A DNA stretch of 64,000 nucleotides from Lineus longissimus (lineage: Eukaryota; Nemertea; Pilidiophora; Heteronemertea; Lineidae). A program made the translations under genes and the position numbers. The number at the start of each line of letters is the position of its first letter. Position 1 is the stretch's first letter. The stretch lies in assembly GCF_910592395.1 (NCBI RefSeq), contig NC_088325.1:12280109-12344108 (forward strand), in the 5' to 3' direction. This document shows, one piece after another, positions 1-13,820 of this stretch. The notes under the pieces are model-generated. The model did not search any database. It saw nothing but the letters and a program-made list of their open reading frames with translations, and was not told the DNA's origin.

Positions 1-65
1 TAAATGAAAACATGGCAAAACTCAGATGAGCTGCTTGATCAGCTGTATGATATGAGCATTTTAGA

Positions 66-207
66 CAGGTACCCATTCATACACCTGGGTGAAGTAAGGA
101 ATGTAAGGGAACATACCTGCCTGGAGTCTCAAGCCTTCATTTGGGATTGAACCAAGGACCTCGTGACCGCTAGTCAAGGACCCGAGCCACTACTCCACCG
201 CGGCTCA
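66..207 (-). repeat. tRNA-derived SINE, family A
   Basis: Read on the minus strand, a tRNA-like head begins near 207 with an A-box-like TGGAGTAGTGGCTC, followed by a B box (GGTTCAATCCC, around 145-155 on the plus strand as its complement). The body ends in a tail reading CAGGTGTATGAATGGGTACC. The same tail and head recur at 3600-3705 (+) and 17234-17395 (-), so this is a dispersed family rather than a tRNA gene. No acceptor stem closes, which argues against a functional tRNA. Confidence 0.7.
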
Positions 208-3200
208 TTTTATGATATGGTTGTCTTGTTTTTCTTCTCCTTCTCATGACCTTTGATTAAAAAACTTACACTTTAAAATGCATAAAATGTCTAACATCGC
301 TCATACAGAATAAAAAATAGAAGTAAATAGATATTGATTTTAAATCGGACACATTAAACACATCGACACATGTCCTCTCTTCATTAGAGAAGGAATCGGA
401 TGGAATTACACAATCCAGCGATTTCATGGGATTGAATCTGGAACCAGGAAATGCAAAGGTAATTGGTGGAATCGGTTTGATGAATTTTTTATGGGAACTG
501 GATGATGTGTGATCCGTTTTTGTCTGCTCTGCCGTCTATGGCCCAGATTTTGCACTCTTCTTGGTTGCTGGCTTCCTGTTTTTTACAGGACTGATATTTC
601 TTAGGGAAGTCCTTAAATATTGAGTTGGGACCTTGGCGTCAACTAGGACATTATTAGCTCTATTAACAATATAGGGTGATAGTAATAGGAGGTGGAAATC
701 TTGTACATATGTACCCCTAGGTCAAATGACATCAGATACTAAATTTCAGGGGAGTCTATACAACAACGCAGTGTCTGTCTTCCGTCATCGTCATCCGTTG
801 TACTATACATGCAGAATGTTTCTTAACCAGGATGAATTCTCAACCACCAAATATCTAGATGTTGAGCACAATGGCCACAGGCCGTTTCATTTTCTGCTAA
901 TACTAATAAGTGTACTATTCTGTCAGAGAAGCTCCCACAGATTCCGAAAGATAATGAAGGGGAAAAAAACCCTCATTCGTTGGGCAATAGAAAGGCCGTA
1001 AGCTCAGATGGTTTAGGGATGATGTTTGTGGTAATGCTTTGGTTCTCCGAAGTGACCATCTGATGTCTTGTGTCCGAGACCACTGACTGGAGTATAGTGT
1101 GGGCTGTACTATTGCAACTGGGAGCAAACCAGCATGCAAAAAGCGGGAAAAAGTGGGCCACTCGGGCCCATTTTTTGCTGAAGGGGTGTTCCAGAAATTG
1201 TTTGCTTTCTTTGTTAGCTTCTTGATATTTCTCACTAGAATAGCAAAATCTGCAAAAATAAAATGCAGAGAAGATTTGGACTGTTAACAGTACCTTTGAG
1301 AAAAGATAATGCAAATGAAATTTTGTTGTTTAAATCCTTATGATGTTGGCATGTCACCTTTTATTCTGAAATCTGCAGAAATGTCACGTTGGAGAAATAC
1401 AATGGATTAGACTGAGAAAAAGCTTGATTACCTGCAGAAGCTGATATCACGTGGGTTATTACATATTCTTTTCTATCACAATGTTAGTAATGGAGATATT
1501 CTTTTAAAAATGTGACAGATTATCTTTGGGTCGGTTGCCTGTGGTTTCTTGAGTTAAGGTGGAAGCGTATATTTGTATCAAAAGATTATCTGTGGAGACA
1601 CATACTTGTCACTGAGTTGGTATTGACATCAGAACGGTAACAAATCATATTCATGCAATGTAATCGACAAAATCCATAAGCTTACAATATAATAAATCAA
1701 GATAAACCACAGAAATATGAAATTCAAATTAAGCTTTTTCAGGAAATTGATGGGATTTTTATTACACTTTGTAGTCTGTCCGGCGGCCTGTGTTTCTTTT
1801 TACTTACCAGGACTTACAATGTAACACCTTAATCATGTACAAGTTTCAATATCTTCAGCAACAGCCTCATTAAAACTTGCGAAAGTGCATTGTTTTGAAG
1901 CATGGTTCATTAACTGATTTTCATTGAAGGGAACTAGCCTGTTCGTAGTAAATATCATTAGTTAATTACAACTCATTGACTGCAGTGGAAATGTTATTTA
2001 ATCCTGGCTAATGCTACATGTAGCTCGCTCACATGACAACAGTTCCCCACTTCCAGCACAAGATTGTACCTATAAAAGCTTATCCCACTTTAAATTAATG
2101 GTTTTGACTGCGCTATTCAAACTCCCCATTTAATTTTCTTCATTGGTTTCCTAATCAAAAAAGGCAGAAACCTTGTTCTTTTTGGTCAAAGGATGTTAGT
2201 ACTGGATCACAATGCAATTCTGAGTCAGGTGAGTTACCACACTTCAAAGATAAGTTGCATTTCAGCCTCAACTGACATGAATGAAACTGCTGATTACTGC
2301 ATGATGATGTTTTAACGAAGAAACGGCACTGACTGACCTCATCATTGCAATAATCGGGAAGACTATCCCGAAACATCGTCTGAGTCAAAACACATTCACC
2401 TCACTGTTATGCCAAGATGCTTTATTCATGCATTATGGAATTCTCCTCATCTAGATTGGTGACTTTATCGACAGAGTCTGTGGAAGTTTCGAATTCCCTA
2501 TTGTTATCCCTTGAAGCTTTGGCATTCTGTGCATGATAGAGTCATGGTTTTGTGGAAGCTTTGATAACCATAGGGTGTTTCCTCTATTCCTTTGATATTG
2601 TGTTTGAAAGGTGTGTAATCAAGTTTGTGCCCAAGAACAAGAGGTAACACCATGAAAATCGGTTTCCTTCCACTACGCGCCTCGAAAACATTGATTTTTC
2701 TTGCAGCGACCTGTAATGATTATTGCATGAGGAGAAAACATTTCATATGGGATCATCACAAAGTACAGGTGCCTCCCAACAAGAATAGGTCATTGTTGCA
2801 ACCAGTCAGTAATAATGGTTTTACTTGCAGACAAGTAAAACGTTTTACCGTTTATTGAGGAACTAATCTAATTGCAATGCAACAAGTGAAATGCACTGCA
2901 AACAACGGACTAAATAACAAAGAAGACAATAATTTCGTCATTCTCTAGCAGTACAACCAACGCCGAGATTAAAGACACCAAATCGATATGTATCGAAAAT
3001 ATGCATCGCCTAATTGCCCATAATGGACGTTGCAAGCATTTTTTGTCAGTTACAATTTCTCAAATATTGTCTTCCAATACAACATTGTTTTGAAGGCTTG
3101 TGTCTTATGAAGGCAATGCATTATACAAAAAAATATTTTGCCGTGTCTGGTTGCTTTTGATACGATATCTATCACAAGAATACGACATTTAGTCTTGTCA

Positions 3201-3599
3201 GTAATTCCTTCGATAAGTCGTAGATCAAAATCGTTTGATACAACGGAGGGTTCACGTAACCTACTTCAGGTGATTTTCAGCACAAAGAAATGCGTGGGCA
3301 TAATAGGAATTATAAGACGATCCACGGGATCATTTAATTCTCCAAAGGTTTGTGAAGGTACTGATATCAAATATCTGACTGCTTCACTATGTTGCTTGAA
3401 ACAACTGGTAGTTCCTCCTGTTTATATGTGTTGTGTTTGCATGTGCAATTATAATGCCCGCTTGAAGTGACGTTGGCCCCTATGATTCAGATCGAAATGG
3501 AATCCCATTTAGATCCCTAAATGGGATTCATTCAGTGCCTCCCCATCCCAAGACAACAATATGTATGGGGAAAGGGGGTACCTGACCCACGTCTTGTTA
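208..3599. other. no gene recognised
   Basis: AT-rich sequence with stops in all frames. The longest open stretches are about 110 codons and show no domain, no splice-bounded coding signal and no repeat. I see nothing that supports a gene here. Confidence 0.6.
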
Positions 3600-3705
3600 T
3601 AAAAGCGGGCAAGAGGTTCTACAGGTTTAAATCCCACTGTGAGACTCTAGACAAATCTCCATTTCAACTGACATGCCTTACCCAGATGTATGAATGTTGT
3701 ATTTG
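3600..3705 (+). repeat. SINE family A, partial copy
   Basis: A B-box-like GGTTTAAATCCC at 3623-3634 is followed, after a short body, by TTACCCAGATGTATGAATG at about 3678-3696. That is the same tail as the copy at 66-207 in the opposite orientation. The A-box half is degraded. Confidence 0.5.
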
Positions 3706-4123
3706 AAGTTGTAGCACAGATTGAACAACTCATCCGAGATCTTTGAAGAGGTTTCAGGATAGGCCAGGTTAAGATGTGAAATCAGATGACAACTTCTACA
3801 TTGTACCGTAAATACATAGTATATCACTTGATGCTATCAAACCCAACTCTTAACTTTTAACTTCTCCATTCCATCAAATGAATTTCGTAAAACTCCAGAA
3901 TAAAAGAATAAAACGGAAACCTTTATTGATTCCGCCTAAGGACAGTTCTCATAGAGTGCCACAGTGTCATTTGCAATTTTATTTGTTTTATCAGGGATCT
4001 TTTTCAAGAAGCAGCTGGGTGTATAGCGTCTTGAATTTGATGGGGTGTCACCCCGTCGCAAGCATTTGAGATAAGTGGTGGTTTCATAGGTTTTGCAGAT
4101 TCAGTATATCTCTATCTCTACTG

Positions 4124-4200
4124 ATATTTTAGTAGTGAGGGTTTTCCCAATATTTTAGTAGTGAGGGTTTTCCCAATATTTTAGTAGTGAGGGTTTTCCA
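4124..4200. repeat. 26-bp tandem repeat, three copies
   Basis: Three almost perfect head-to-tail copies of a 26-bp unit beginning ATATTTTAGTAGTGAGGG; the last copy lacks one base. It is a local tandem array in non-coding sequence. Confidence 0.9.
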
Positions 4201-4679
4201 GACATAAATTAATGTGATTTGTGTGCAAAGTCATTAGAACCAACTGTAGCACAACATTTGTAACGAACCATCTTCCATATCGGTAATTAGCTTAATCACC
4301 AGAACAGGATAGGCCTAAGTTTGTGTTTCACCGCAGGTATATCCCTCATTAGCCAATAAGGAATTTCCTGAAGGTTCATCTCAGTTCAGTGAAAAGTTTT
4401 TTGTTCCGTACTTTACTTATTGAGTTTTCATTGAGTCTTCATGGAGTTTTCATTGTGTTGATTTTACATGTAAAATGTATTTTCCCCGCCATGCAAGAAC
4501 ATTTTTGTATTCCGCAAAAGTTCATTTTTGTGGGCTGTCATCCTCTTCTTAGCGTTCAATTTTCTTTTTCTGGCTATACTACAGAACCAGCCTATGTCTC
4601 TAATAAACTTGTCTCCTGTTCCTCCCTTGATCCCCATAGCTTTGTCTCCATTGATGCACCTTATGACTGTCTCTCCTAT

Positions 4680-4798
4680 CGTGAGTGGGCAGTTCGGGAG
4701 CACATGCTCTGGTTTCTGATCAGATGTGTTGCACTGACACCTGCCAGACTCGCCCATCTATCCTCCTGAGATGGTCTGCAGTGGCCCGTCCTAAGACG
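4680..4798 (-). pseudogene. decayed LINE ORF2 C-terminal fragment
   Basis: Minus-strand translation gives three consecutive pieces in different frames: RLRTGHCR (4798-4775), HLRRID (4773-4756), then GESGRCQC followed by HVLPNCPL (4754 to about 4683). The order LRTGHC, HL.RI, then C-x-C and H-x(4)-C is the pattern seen at the end of many non-LTR retrotransposon ORF2 proteins, after the reverse transcriptase and RNase H regions. Two frameshifts within 50 bases mark it as dead. No reverse transcriptase core is visible on either side. The clade is not assignable from this piece. Confidence 0.6.
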
Positions 4799-5866
4799 AA
4801 TTGTGGGCTGTGAAAATGTACCTTCTACTTCCTTTTACTCCCTCCTCCTAAGAGTTCGAAAAAGGTGTGAGATTTTCAATCATTAGCCACACTCTCGAAG
4901 TTTTTCCAAACATTTCTCTGAATGACATAAAACTTTTTAAAAGTTTAGTTGAAAGGCACCGTATTTGATTGACTACACTAAGTCATCAAAATTGACAGAT
5001 TTTCCATTCTGTAAACATGGTAAATGGAGTTATTTTGTTTTCAATTGGTTTCTGTCTAATTGTGAAAAGTGTGGTGAATTTTTTGCCTCTAATGAGTCTT
5101 TTCAACTTTTCAACATTTGTCACCTGGCCTCTTGTTTTTTCATCATTCATGAGAGTGCCTTTCATCACTTGAGGTATGCAGTTAATAATGCCTTGGGAAA
5201 ACTATAACTCTGCCTGAATACCTACCTCTGTGATATTGGGTCCTTATCGTTGAGTGTTGACTAATGTTTGACAAGGGCATTCAGTCCTCTTAGGGATCAT
5301 CTCAAAAGACGAATTGAAGCCATCAGAGATGGAAATGACAGGTCATGATTTTCACTACCCTCCCATATGAGACTATTACGTTTTGGTGGCTTTAAATTAT
5401 TTTGAAATGGTCCCTCTGGTTGCTGTTTCTTTCAAGGAGAGGCCTAGTCAAGGGTTAATATCACCACCGAAACCTAAGGCGTTACAATGTAACAGGGTGG
5501 GGGTTTAAGTGACAATTACCCCCTTCCCGGTATTACATGTATCTATTTCTCAGGAATACAGTTGGGCCTAACACTTCAACATACCCTTATTTCTCTGATA
5601 TAAGACTGCTTCATAAATTACCAGGAATTGACAGGTAGGTCAGCTAAACATGACATGAACACTGTTGAACTATTTGTCATGAACATATTGTTTATCCAAC
5701 TTGAATATTTGGATAGGATCAAACAACAAGGTGCATAATTTCACTCGTTTCTTGAAAATTCAGAAATGATCTTAGATCAGTGAAACTAGAGTAAATGGCA
5801 GTGTTCTTAGTGTCAGCCTGGTGATACCTGACAAGTTGTCTAGACAGCTCATGCAATCACAACCAA

Positions 5867-6128
5867 GTTTATCCCTGCAGCAAAAAAGACTCTCAATTTC
5901 GATGTGCTGTTTCCATTTCTCTTAACACGCGATATCGTTTTCTGAGCGCTGCAGGATGAGAACTTGCTTGTCCTGTAACTGAAGACTTTAGAGATAGTAA
6001 AGTGACGATGGCATTGTGCTACTCTGCCCCGTTTATCCCTGCAGCTTGAGCAACTCTCAATCTCAATTCGCCAGTTCAATTTCTCTTTACCATGTTTACA
6101 TGATATTCTTGTCTGAGAGCTGCGGGAT
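5867..6128. repeat. imperfect direct duplication, ~95-bp unit
   Basis: GTTTATCCCTGCAG at 5867-5880 recurs at 6031-6044. In both copies it is followed by a TCTCAAT motif, a TTTCTCTT motif, and an ending resembling TCTGAGCGCTGCAGGAT (near 5941-5957) or TCTGAGAGCTGCGGGAT (6112-6128). The two copies are about 164 bp apart and clearly diverged. Confidence 0.65.
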
Positions 6129-6430
6129 TAACATCAATCGGTGAGTACCCTGTCGTGATTTTGAATTGAACTCAAGATTTTCAAATTGAATGGATTGAAA
6201 CGCAGCATTGTTGCTTAAAGGTGTTTTGTGATAACAAAGGTATTTGTCTGCAAAGATAACTTGTTAGGCGTCCCTCTGATGACATGGGTTCTTTGTGGGA
6301 GAATTGGTCTGGTGAGGTCATGTGGTGAAGTGTTCAGCAAGAAAGTGAGTATTTCCTGATATATGTGAATTGGTACTTATGTTTCCCTAGTTGTTGGGAG
6401 ACTAAAGAAAACATATTGTTTGGCTCGCAA

Positions 6431-6597
6431 ATCTATAAAGGACACCCTTGGGACGCGGAGAACAAATGTGATCCCTAATAGAGAGGTGTCCTGATCACAG
6501 AGGTCAAATTGAATGCAACTGACCGATTTGGGACTCAGTATTCCAATACGAGGGTGTCCTGTTAAGAGAGGTATCCACTTAAAGAGGTTGCATTGTA
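6431..6597. mobile_element. pogo/Tc1-like MITE, diverged copy
   Basis: The copy contains the family phrases GGACACCCTTGGGAC, CTAATAGAGAGGTGTCCTG, AGGTCAAATTG and an end resembling GAGGTTGCATTGTA. Better-preserved copies at 54249-54415 and 54601-54767 have inverted ends TACAGTAGAAC / GTTCTACTGTA. TA-bounded ends with CAGTGGAAC-type tips are typical of non-autonomous Tc1/mariner-pogo relatives. No transposase is present. Confidence 0.6.
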
Positions 6598-9500
6598 CCA
6601 ACAAAAAGATATATGATTCACATCAAGTTTGTTATGCCCCAGGGTTAACTAGCCTAGTTAAGACACCACACTGTTTTCTTTCAATATTTCAAAAAGATGT
6701 ATGAATAGATTACGATATTTTGACTCTGTGAGGTGTTTTGTTATACTAATATTATGAATAGGCCTAATAAACTGACCTATGCTTGGTGTGACATTTCCTT
6801 ATCATGCATCATGAAATTATGACAGCAGGGTATCCCAATTAGACTTTTCTAGTTCATACATATTCGTGAGTTTGAAGAAGTACCCAACTAAAGATTTAGT
6901 GTTGTTGACATCGACGAAAGTAAGTAATTTCTCAGGAACAAAGAATTAAGGTTTCTATTTCAACCACATGCTTGTGTTGTGTATGGAACTGGCTGACATC
7001 AGTATTGACATCTTTCCACTTAGTCCATTGGAAGTACTTGGAAGTCCACACCCATAGACAGTTTGTACTTTTGCACCAAATTATGGAACTAGATAAGTTG
7101 TTCGGACCGAATTGCATGACTAGAGAACTTCTCTGGTGACAGCAGCTCACCATCTCTACAAATCGTTTCTAAAGTTACAGGACCATAAGCCTGATCTCTT
7201 TGAGATAGCTTACCAAGTGATTTATAGAACTTGTTGTGGTTGTACTCAGCGTGGTTGGGATTAGGCTTACGGCAGTGTTCAGTAACAGTTGGAAAAGCTG
7301 CGATCGATATGCCAGTGTTGGTGCCAACAGTGGTTGTGAAAGTAATCTTAACTAAAGCACTTGGCAAATTAGCGGTTTGTGTCTCTGTGACGTAGCCATG
7401 ACAATGCGACGTTTGATTGCGATCATCGGCAGCTACCCAATCGCAATCACCACGTTGTCACACCTTAGTTGCGGATTGCAGATGTGTGACAGAAATGGAT
7501 TGCGCTTTGTGAAGTTGTTTTCCTTATCAGTTGGAACACTACAATACCAAATTGATGCCCTTATTCCTGGTCCCGTATATTTGCAAATATATGTTTCATG
7601 TGATTGAAATCCACTGAAATTTCAAATATTGTGAAAAGATTGCCTCCGAAGCATGACAATGATAGTCATTTGGAAGAAGAAGAAAAATTGCCCTGAGGAG
7701 GCATTTGCACTTTTAGAGTTTTCACTTCCTGATCTTTCCTCTCACAAGAGATTCATCACTTGCATGTACTTCACAGAAAGGTTGCCTTGCAGTCAGCTCT
7801 CATTAGACATCTCAAGAGAGCTTTCGTCTTGGAAAATTTAGATTGAAATTGAAGTCGTTCCTTTGAACTCAGAGGCATTAAAAGCGCCTTGCACTTTAAA
7901 AGCTCATAGAATATTATAGGAATTCTTACCTATCAACATAACAAATTCAGGGACCCTGTATAGTTTTTTTCAAATGGCAAAAAAAACAAGCTATATCAAC
8001 CAATGCTACTGAATAACTTTCACAATATATGGGGTTTTAAACCAATGATATCGACATAAACAAAATTGCTAATACATTTATGTTGTTAGTGTACTTTCAT
8101 TGTAAGTTGAGTTAATATTTCAAAGAAAACTTGAACATTTTGAAATCAGATATTGTTTGTATTCATAATGGTGTACAATATATATGAAGAAATCGCTTCT
8201 TCATCTTTGTTATTTCTAACGTCTTATTGTAATGGGTATCTTGCAACCCAGTGCATCTTAGGTACTTTAAATCCAGGGCCGGTGCATGTAGCTCAATAGC
8301 ATAACATTCACGATAAGTAAGTGTAAGTGTAAGTGCTACAATTAGTTGAACTGATCCTGGTGTTTGCTTGTCTCCAAAGCTGATTTAGTGAATTTCACAC
8401 GAGCAGTACATTGCCCCTTCATTTCCATCGCCTCAGGTGGTATCAAAGAAAATGATGCATCGGTTCATTACTGTGGAATTCCCGTACGTGAGATTCTGAA
8501 TGGAAACCTGTTGTCCACAAGTTCAGCACAATGAATCTAGCCAACTGATTTGCACCAGATTTTGAACAGGATACAAGGAGGACATTGGTGGCAGTGAAAT
8601 GTAAAAGTGAACCATCAAAACTTACCTTTTTCTTCACATACATCTAAGTCCATTAACAAAGAAATGAAAAAAATTGATGATTTGCCACTTTGACGAAATC
8701 AAAATGTTTGCTTTGGTCTTGTGACTGGTTTGCCTTTGCTTCCATTGATTACAGTCAACAGAAAGTGTCTGTTGAACATAATTTTTTTCATAAGTAAACA
8801 TTATACGACCAACATATACAACAAATATATCTATATATAATAGTTAACATGATAAAAGATTATAAATTTGATTTGAGGTCAATTTGGGGATAGAGACCAG
8901 ACAATAATGGAAAAGTTAGATAGCTCCCCAGTTGTTTCAAATTCGGAAACACGGCCACCCGTAATAAAATAAGACTAGTATGAGAAAAGACAGCCGCTGT
9001 TTTAATGACCCATGGAACTGTAGGCCACCGGTTTATTGTGAGAATATTCCAGAGGAATGATAAGATGGGGTCATATCTTGCCGAGGAATTCTTTCGTTTG
9101 AAGTAAACATCCCATGCACCCCTTTAGACATGGTGATTTTGGAATGAATAAAATAGAGTAAATATAAGTAGCTGAGTTTAGCGGATCAAAATATTTGGTG
9201 TCTGTCATAAAAAGTCACGTTTAAAATTGAAATGTTGGCAACATTTATCTGCTTGCATGACCTGTTGTAGGTGTTAATCAGCTTGAGCCAAAAACTAACT
9301 CACAACTCTTATCACAGAAAACTTTGACAAAGTTTTGACAAAATGTTGACAAAGTACCAATATTGGATATTGGACTATGTGGAAGGATATTTGCAAAAAA
9401 GGATCTTGGACTAATTATCAGTTTGACATAAATTGTATTACATGATTTGTGAGAAGAGCAGTATTGAAAAACTGGTATAATTGTTGCTTTTGGTTGACTC

Positions 9501-10499
9501 GCTGCAGTCTTGTGTTGAAGTTAATGCAGTGCTGTTATACGCTTGTTGGTATTCATAGTCGACTTTTTATGTGAGAGTTGTAAAATGAATCAACTACATA
9601 GCGATGTATTTAGCTAATGAATTGACTTTTATTGTTGTGTGTTACCAGCAAAAAGGAAATTTGCTAAATTAGATATGTATGAATGCAGTGTAGCATTACA
9701 GGTTGTGTAAACTAATGAATAATTGCATTGCACTCATCAAAACATGGCATAGGGACGCCTACCCTAGTGCAAAAGTTACAAGCCCGATAGCTTGGAGTAT
9801 CAATGTAAAGTGCTTTGATGGCTGAAACCAGTTGTATTTAGCACTTTATGTCTCAAATAAATGTGACTGAATAAATGTGTCTTAAAACCAATTGCAAAGT
9901 GATTCTGAGTGATATTTGGGTTGGCTAACCAGTTTTAGTGTGTTGCAGAAAATAGGCTGTTGAAAGAAAGGGCGTAGACCTTCTAAATATGACTGAAATT
10001 TTTTTGCCAGAGAGTGAAAGCACCGTTGCTTCCCCACAAATCCTACCATGACTTGATTTCTCAAAGAGTAATGTGTTCAACCCGGGTGTCAACCTATCAA
10101 GTAGACGTCCTGACATGTTTACAGAGCAGGGTGGACAGGGTCACCTAATGTCCTCACAAACTGGCCCTGTTAGCCTTCAACGTTTTATCCTCCATGGACT
10201 CCATGTCCATTTTTCAATTGGCTATGCTGCCAGGGAGCATAGCAATTATTACTTGCTATTAAGAAAGATAAATAATAGATAAGGAGTTAATATAATAACA
10301 GGGTCTGGTCTTGCTGATGGCAGTCTAGTTGATGTTGAGCACAATCCAGTAATGGCAAGTCTTGATTGCCCTTCCTAGGATCATAATTTCTCTATTATGC
10401 GAGTGCGTCCCATATCACCAAGGCCGCTATCAATGACTGTAGTCAAACTGAATTTGCAGTTATGCTAAATATATGTAGACACCACTGCAAATTGTTGTC

Positions 10500-10625
10500 G
10501 GGCTGTCAAAGTATCAGCGCCTTTCACCTCTGAGGTCCCAGATTCGATCCGGTCAATCCCACTACACTCATGTGCTGGAGAGGGCAACTCTCTTTAACAG
10601 CGTAGGCTAGGTTCCAAGAGAACAA
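10500..10625 (+). repeat. SINE-like repeat, family B
   Basis: The sequence from GGCTGTCAAAGTATCAGCGCC through CACCTCTGAGGTCCC, a B-box-like GATTCGATCC (10541-10550), and CACTCATGTGCTGGAGAGGG also occurs, diverged, at 13662-13820. The B-box-like element suggests a tRNA-related origin. The A box is not clear. Confidence 0.55.
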
Positions 10626-11744
10626 AAATCACTGTCTTTAGAAGATCGTATGCCTACCTTTGGCATCTTCAGTCTTTTTTCGATATCAATTGAACTCTGA
10701 AGATGGGTGTTTGACATGTTGAAGTCAGAGTCACTGAGTCTGAGCAACAGATGAAGAAAATACCTGAAGACTTGACACCTGGCATAATGAGAAAAAGCAC
10801 CATGAATTGGACGAATGGAATCTACTAATCATGCTGATCAGTCCATGGTAAAACCCAACACCAGAATCCTCTGTGGAGATCAAGCATAAGAGCAATAAAA
10901 GAGGCTCTGATACCCATGGTTTTGAACTACTGCTAGCATCCCAGCTAGATATTTACATGTAACACCACTTTGACGGCACAGTGAACATTAAGAACTTGTC
11001 ACTACCTAAATTCATATGCCACCAAATGACGTCACTCGCACAGGGGTAATAAACACCTTGGGTACCAACAGTATTGCAAGCAACTGACTCTCACTGGAAG
11101 TGGTGGGATGAGCTTGAGGTGACACTCACTGCAATTGTGGAGAGAGAGCCTGGATTTAATGAAGATAAGGAAATAGATGGATGGCTTATAAAAGAAACTA
11201 ACATTTGACAAATGATATCAGATTCTTGATCAAGCTTAACAATTGCTATATTAGGCAACAGAAACAGACCTTCTTTTGAAATTTCTTCTAATATCTTAGA
11301 GATTTTCATCAAAATGTTCCTCCACGAAGCATAGAATTCGTGTCAAATCCCTCCTTGGCAGATATGTTGATCCATATTTGCCAGCAGCCTGACTTTAAGT
11401 CCATCATTTGACAGTTTGTGTCACAGAGTATTTAATCTTCCCACATATGGTTTTAAGAGATCATTATAAGGGATAAATATGTCACATTCTCAGTTTCGTA
11501 AAGAAGTTTATCGGAAAGATTGGCTTTATCATTTGATATAATTTCGAGAAATTTCATGTGGGTGTCAATGAACGTCTCTGAATTTTTCATTTTATCTTTC
11601 ATTCTTTGTTAACCAAATATTAAAGCTAAACATATCTGAAAGCACAGTCAACATCTTTGACTTGAAATGTTCAGCAACAGAAAGCAGTCCTATATATCTG
11701 GCATGAATGTCTGTCCACCCACTCGATATTTCCCTACGTCTTGT

Positions 11745-11884
11745 TGAGAGATCAGAGCGCTTTGTAGGAAAAACTGTTGATGGTGTCGTGGGGGTCATCA
11801 AGCCGGTATTGTCATGAGAGATCAGGGCTCTGTGTAGGAAAAACTGTTGATGGTGTCGTGGGGGTCATCAAGCCGGTATTGTCA
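11745..11884. repeat. 70-bp tandem duplication, two copies
   Basis: A 70-bp unit starting TGAGAGATCAG occurs at 11745-11814 and again at 11815-11884. It differs only near its start (AGAGCGCTTTG versus AGGGCTCTGTG). The remaining bases are identical, indicating a recent event. Confidence 0.9.
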
Positions 11885-13621
11885 TACTTTGACCTGACAG
11901 GATGCTCTGTAGTGGCCTCTTTGACGATTATTTCAGTCTGAGGTATGAAATATGATGATTTTGATTGAGGCCAAGATGTATCGAATATATTTCAGATCAG
12001 GATTTGATATATTGCCCATTTCCCTAAATGTATTAAGTACAAAGAATATCAGCAACCATTTTTCGTTTTATAAGGTCATGCCTGCCTAGTTGGAAAGATT
12101 GCCTACAAAAGTTGTTAGAATCATTGGAATTGGATTAAACTTTAATATGTGATGCCAGAAGGTATGTGGACTGATATTTTTAGAAAAAAGTTTTCGTTAA
12201 AATCCATGTCCCGTCATTGTATGAACAGTCATTGTTTTCAAAGTACACTGCCAGAAATATCTTGCACTAACTTTTCTGCAATTGATCAAATCAGTCAAGT
12301 GGCAAGAAATAGTATCAACACACAAGCTAGATCCAGGTAGAGTTTCTTGCCCACTGATATACTGAGAAGGCCCCCTCACTTGTCGCAACCCATGATGCTC
12401 CACACATGTGCTGCATTCATTTACCTGAACTTGGTCGAAGCAGTAACTTCTTGGACAGAGCAGAACTGGGCCTGCTCGCCCAAGAAAAAGTGTTTTCTCT
12501 GGATTATTATTTGTGGTAAGGAATACTGTTTACTTCATCCCTACTTTTGCATTATCTTTCTGCAAAAAAGGTATCTTATTGACCGGCTAAGATTTTGCAA
12601 TCTTCTATATTTGGCCATCCCTTGTTTTGTCCATCATGCCAAGAGTCGAGAATACTACAATTCTGGTCTGCCTGAAGTATGTTTTGGGCAAGCTGACCGG
12701 TGCAAGTTGGATTTTTAAAAAGCTTTTGACTGATTTCTGCTGAATCTGTTTCTTCATAATAGTCAACTGTGCTGCCTGAAAGGACAATCAGCTTCTACCA
12801 AAACCAGAGACGGAATACGACTAAAATGTGTTTCACATTGGAGGATCAACTTGTGTTGGATTGCTGAAATCAATGTATTATTAACTTGTGTTGGATTGCT
12901 CAAATTTACCGGTTTACTTTTATTTCTCTTGGATGAGACCCAAGAATGACATGATTAGTTTCTTGCTGAGTGTGTTTTTCTAGGCATTACAAAGTCTGGA
13001 ACATGGGGGAATCATAAGATTCTTCTGCTTTTCGTGATAAAGGAAACAAAAACTTTAACTTTTAGGTCATGCATGTATTGTCTCTTATGAAATCAACATG
13101 TTCAGAGTGGGTAGCAAAAGTGCACAGGTGATTCATTTCATATTCATTTCATATCGGAAGACAGTAACTTTTTATTCTCCCACTAAGCATTTCAATGTTT
13201 TCTCCAATTATCTAATGGATTATTACTAAGCTTGGAGGAATTCATTTAGACTTGTTACAGTATCAAGAGGTTGGAGCCAGTCCAAGGCCGATGTGGGAAG
13301 ATTGGTGATTCAGCAGTACATGCAAAGGATAGCAAAGGTTCCAGAACTTATGCCACTTTGAATCTTCAGTCTAGTCTGATGAATGATGTCATTGGATTTA
13401 CTTAGCATTCGAATTGACTTTGCAAGAACTTCTGTATCTGGATTGGATATCAAGGGCTGTTACAGAGAAATAGTGTCAGGATTGTCAACTGTAAGACGTT
13501 TGTCAACTGATATACTTAATGGATTGATATACAGCGTAGTCTCAACATGTATGGGTTAAGCCTTTCTTCTTCAAAAGGCGTGGTATTGTCAGAATCACAG
13601 CAGGTGTAACAGGAAGCTAAG

Positions 13622-13633
13622 CCCCCCCCCCCC
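13622..13633. repeat. poly(C) run
   Basis: Twelve consecutive C bases just upstream of a SINE-like copy. A similar 13-C run lies at 33029-33041. Confidence 0.9.
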
Positions 13634-13661
13634 AGGAATTTTGTTTCAGCTTTTTTTCTCA

Positions 13662-13820
13662 GGCTGTCGATGGAGGTATTGGAAACATCAGCACCTGTCA
13701 CCTCTGTGATCCCAGGGTCGATTTACAGTTGAACCTGGTAGGCCTATACACTCATGTGATAGAGAGGGGACTCTTTTCATTTCAGCAGCAAAGGTTTCTC
13801 CCGGTCTCTGTTTCTTCCTA
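13662..13820 (+). repeat. SINE-like repeat, family B, second copy
   Basis: It shares with 10500-10625 the series ATCAGCACC, CACCTCTGTGATCCC, a degraded B box (AGGGTCGATTT), CACTCATGTGATAGAGAGGG and a following CTCTTTTCATTTCAGCA stretch. The GGCTGTCGATGG at its start corresponds to GGCTGTCAAAG in the other copy. Confidence 0.55.

Larger units (their letters stand above)
4806..10499. other. no gene recognised; scattered repeats
   Basis: Apart from the duplication at 5867-6128 and the MITE at 6431-6597, this span holds only a short GTAAGT-type run (8314-8335) and three copies of a TTTTGACAAA-like unit (9323-9355). No open frame shows a recognisable domain. Confidence 0.55.
10626..13661. other. 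no gene recognised
   Basis: Besides the tandem pair at 11745-11884, the only structure noted is a duplicated AACTTGTGTTGGATTGCT around 12850 and 12885. Open frames of up to 123 codons (12347-12718) show no domain. Confidence 0.5.

Noticed and set aside
8626-8643. Minus-strand 18-base micro-exon (MYVKKK) with donor GTAAGT
   Set aside because: A pyrimidine-rich acceptor and a donor flank it, but there is no partner exon nearby and AT-rich DNA yields such pairs often.
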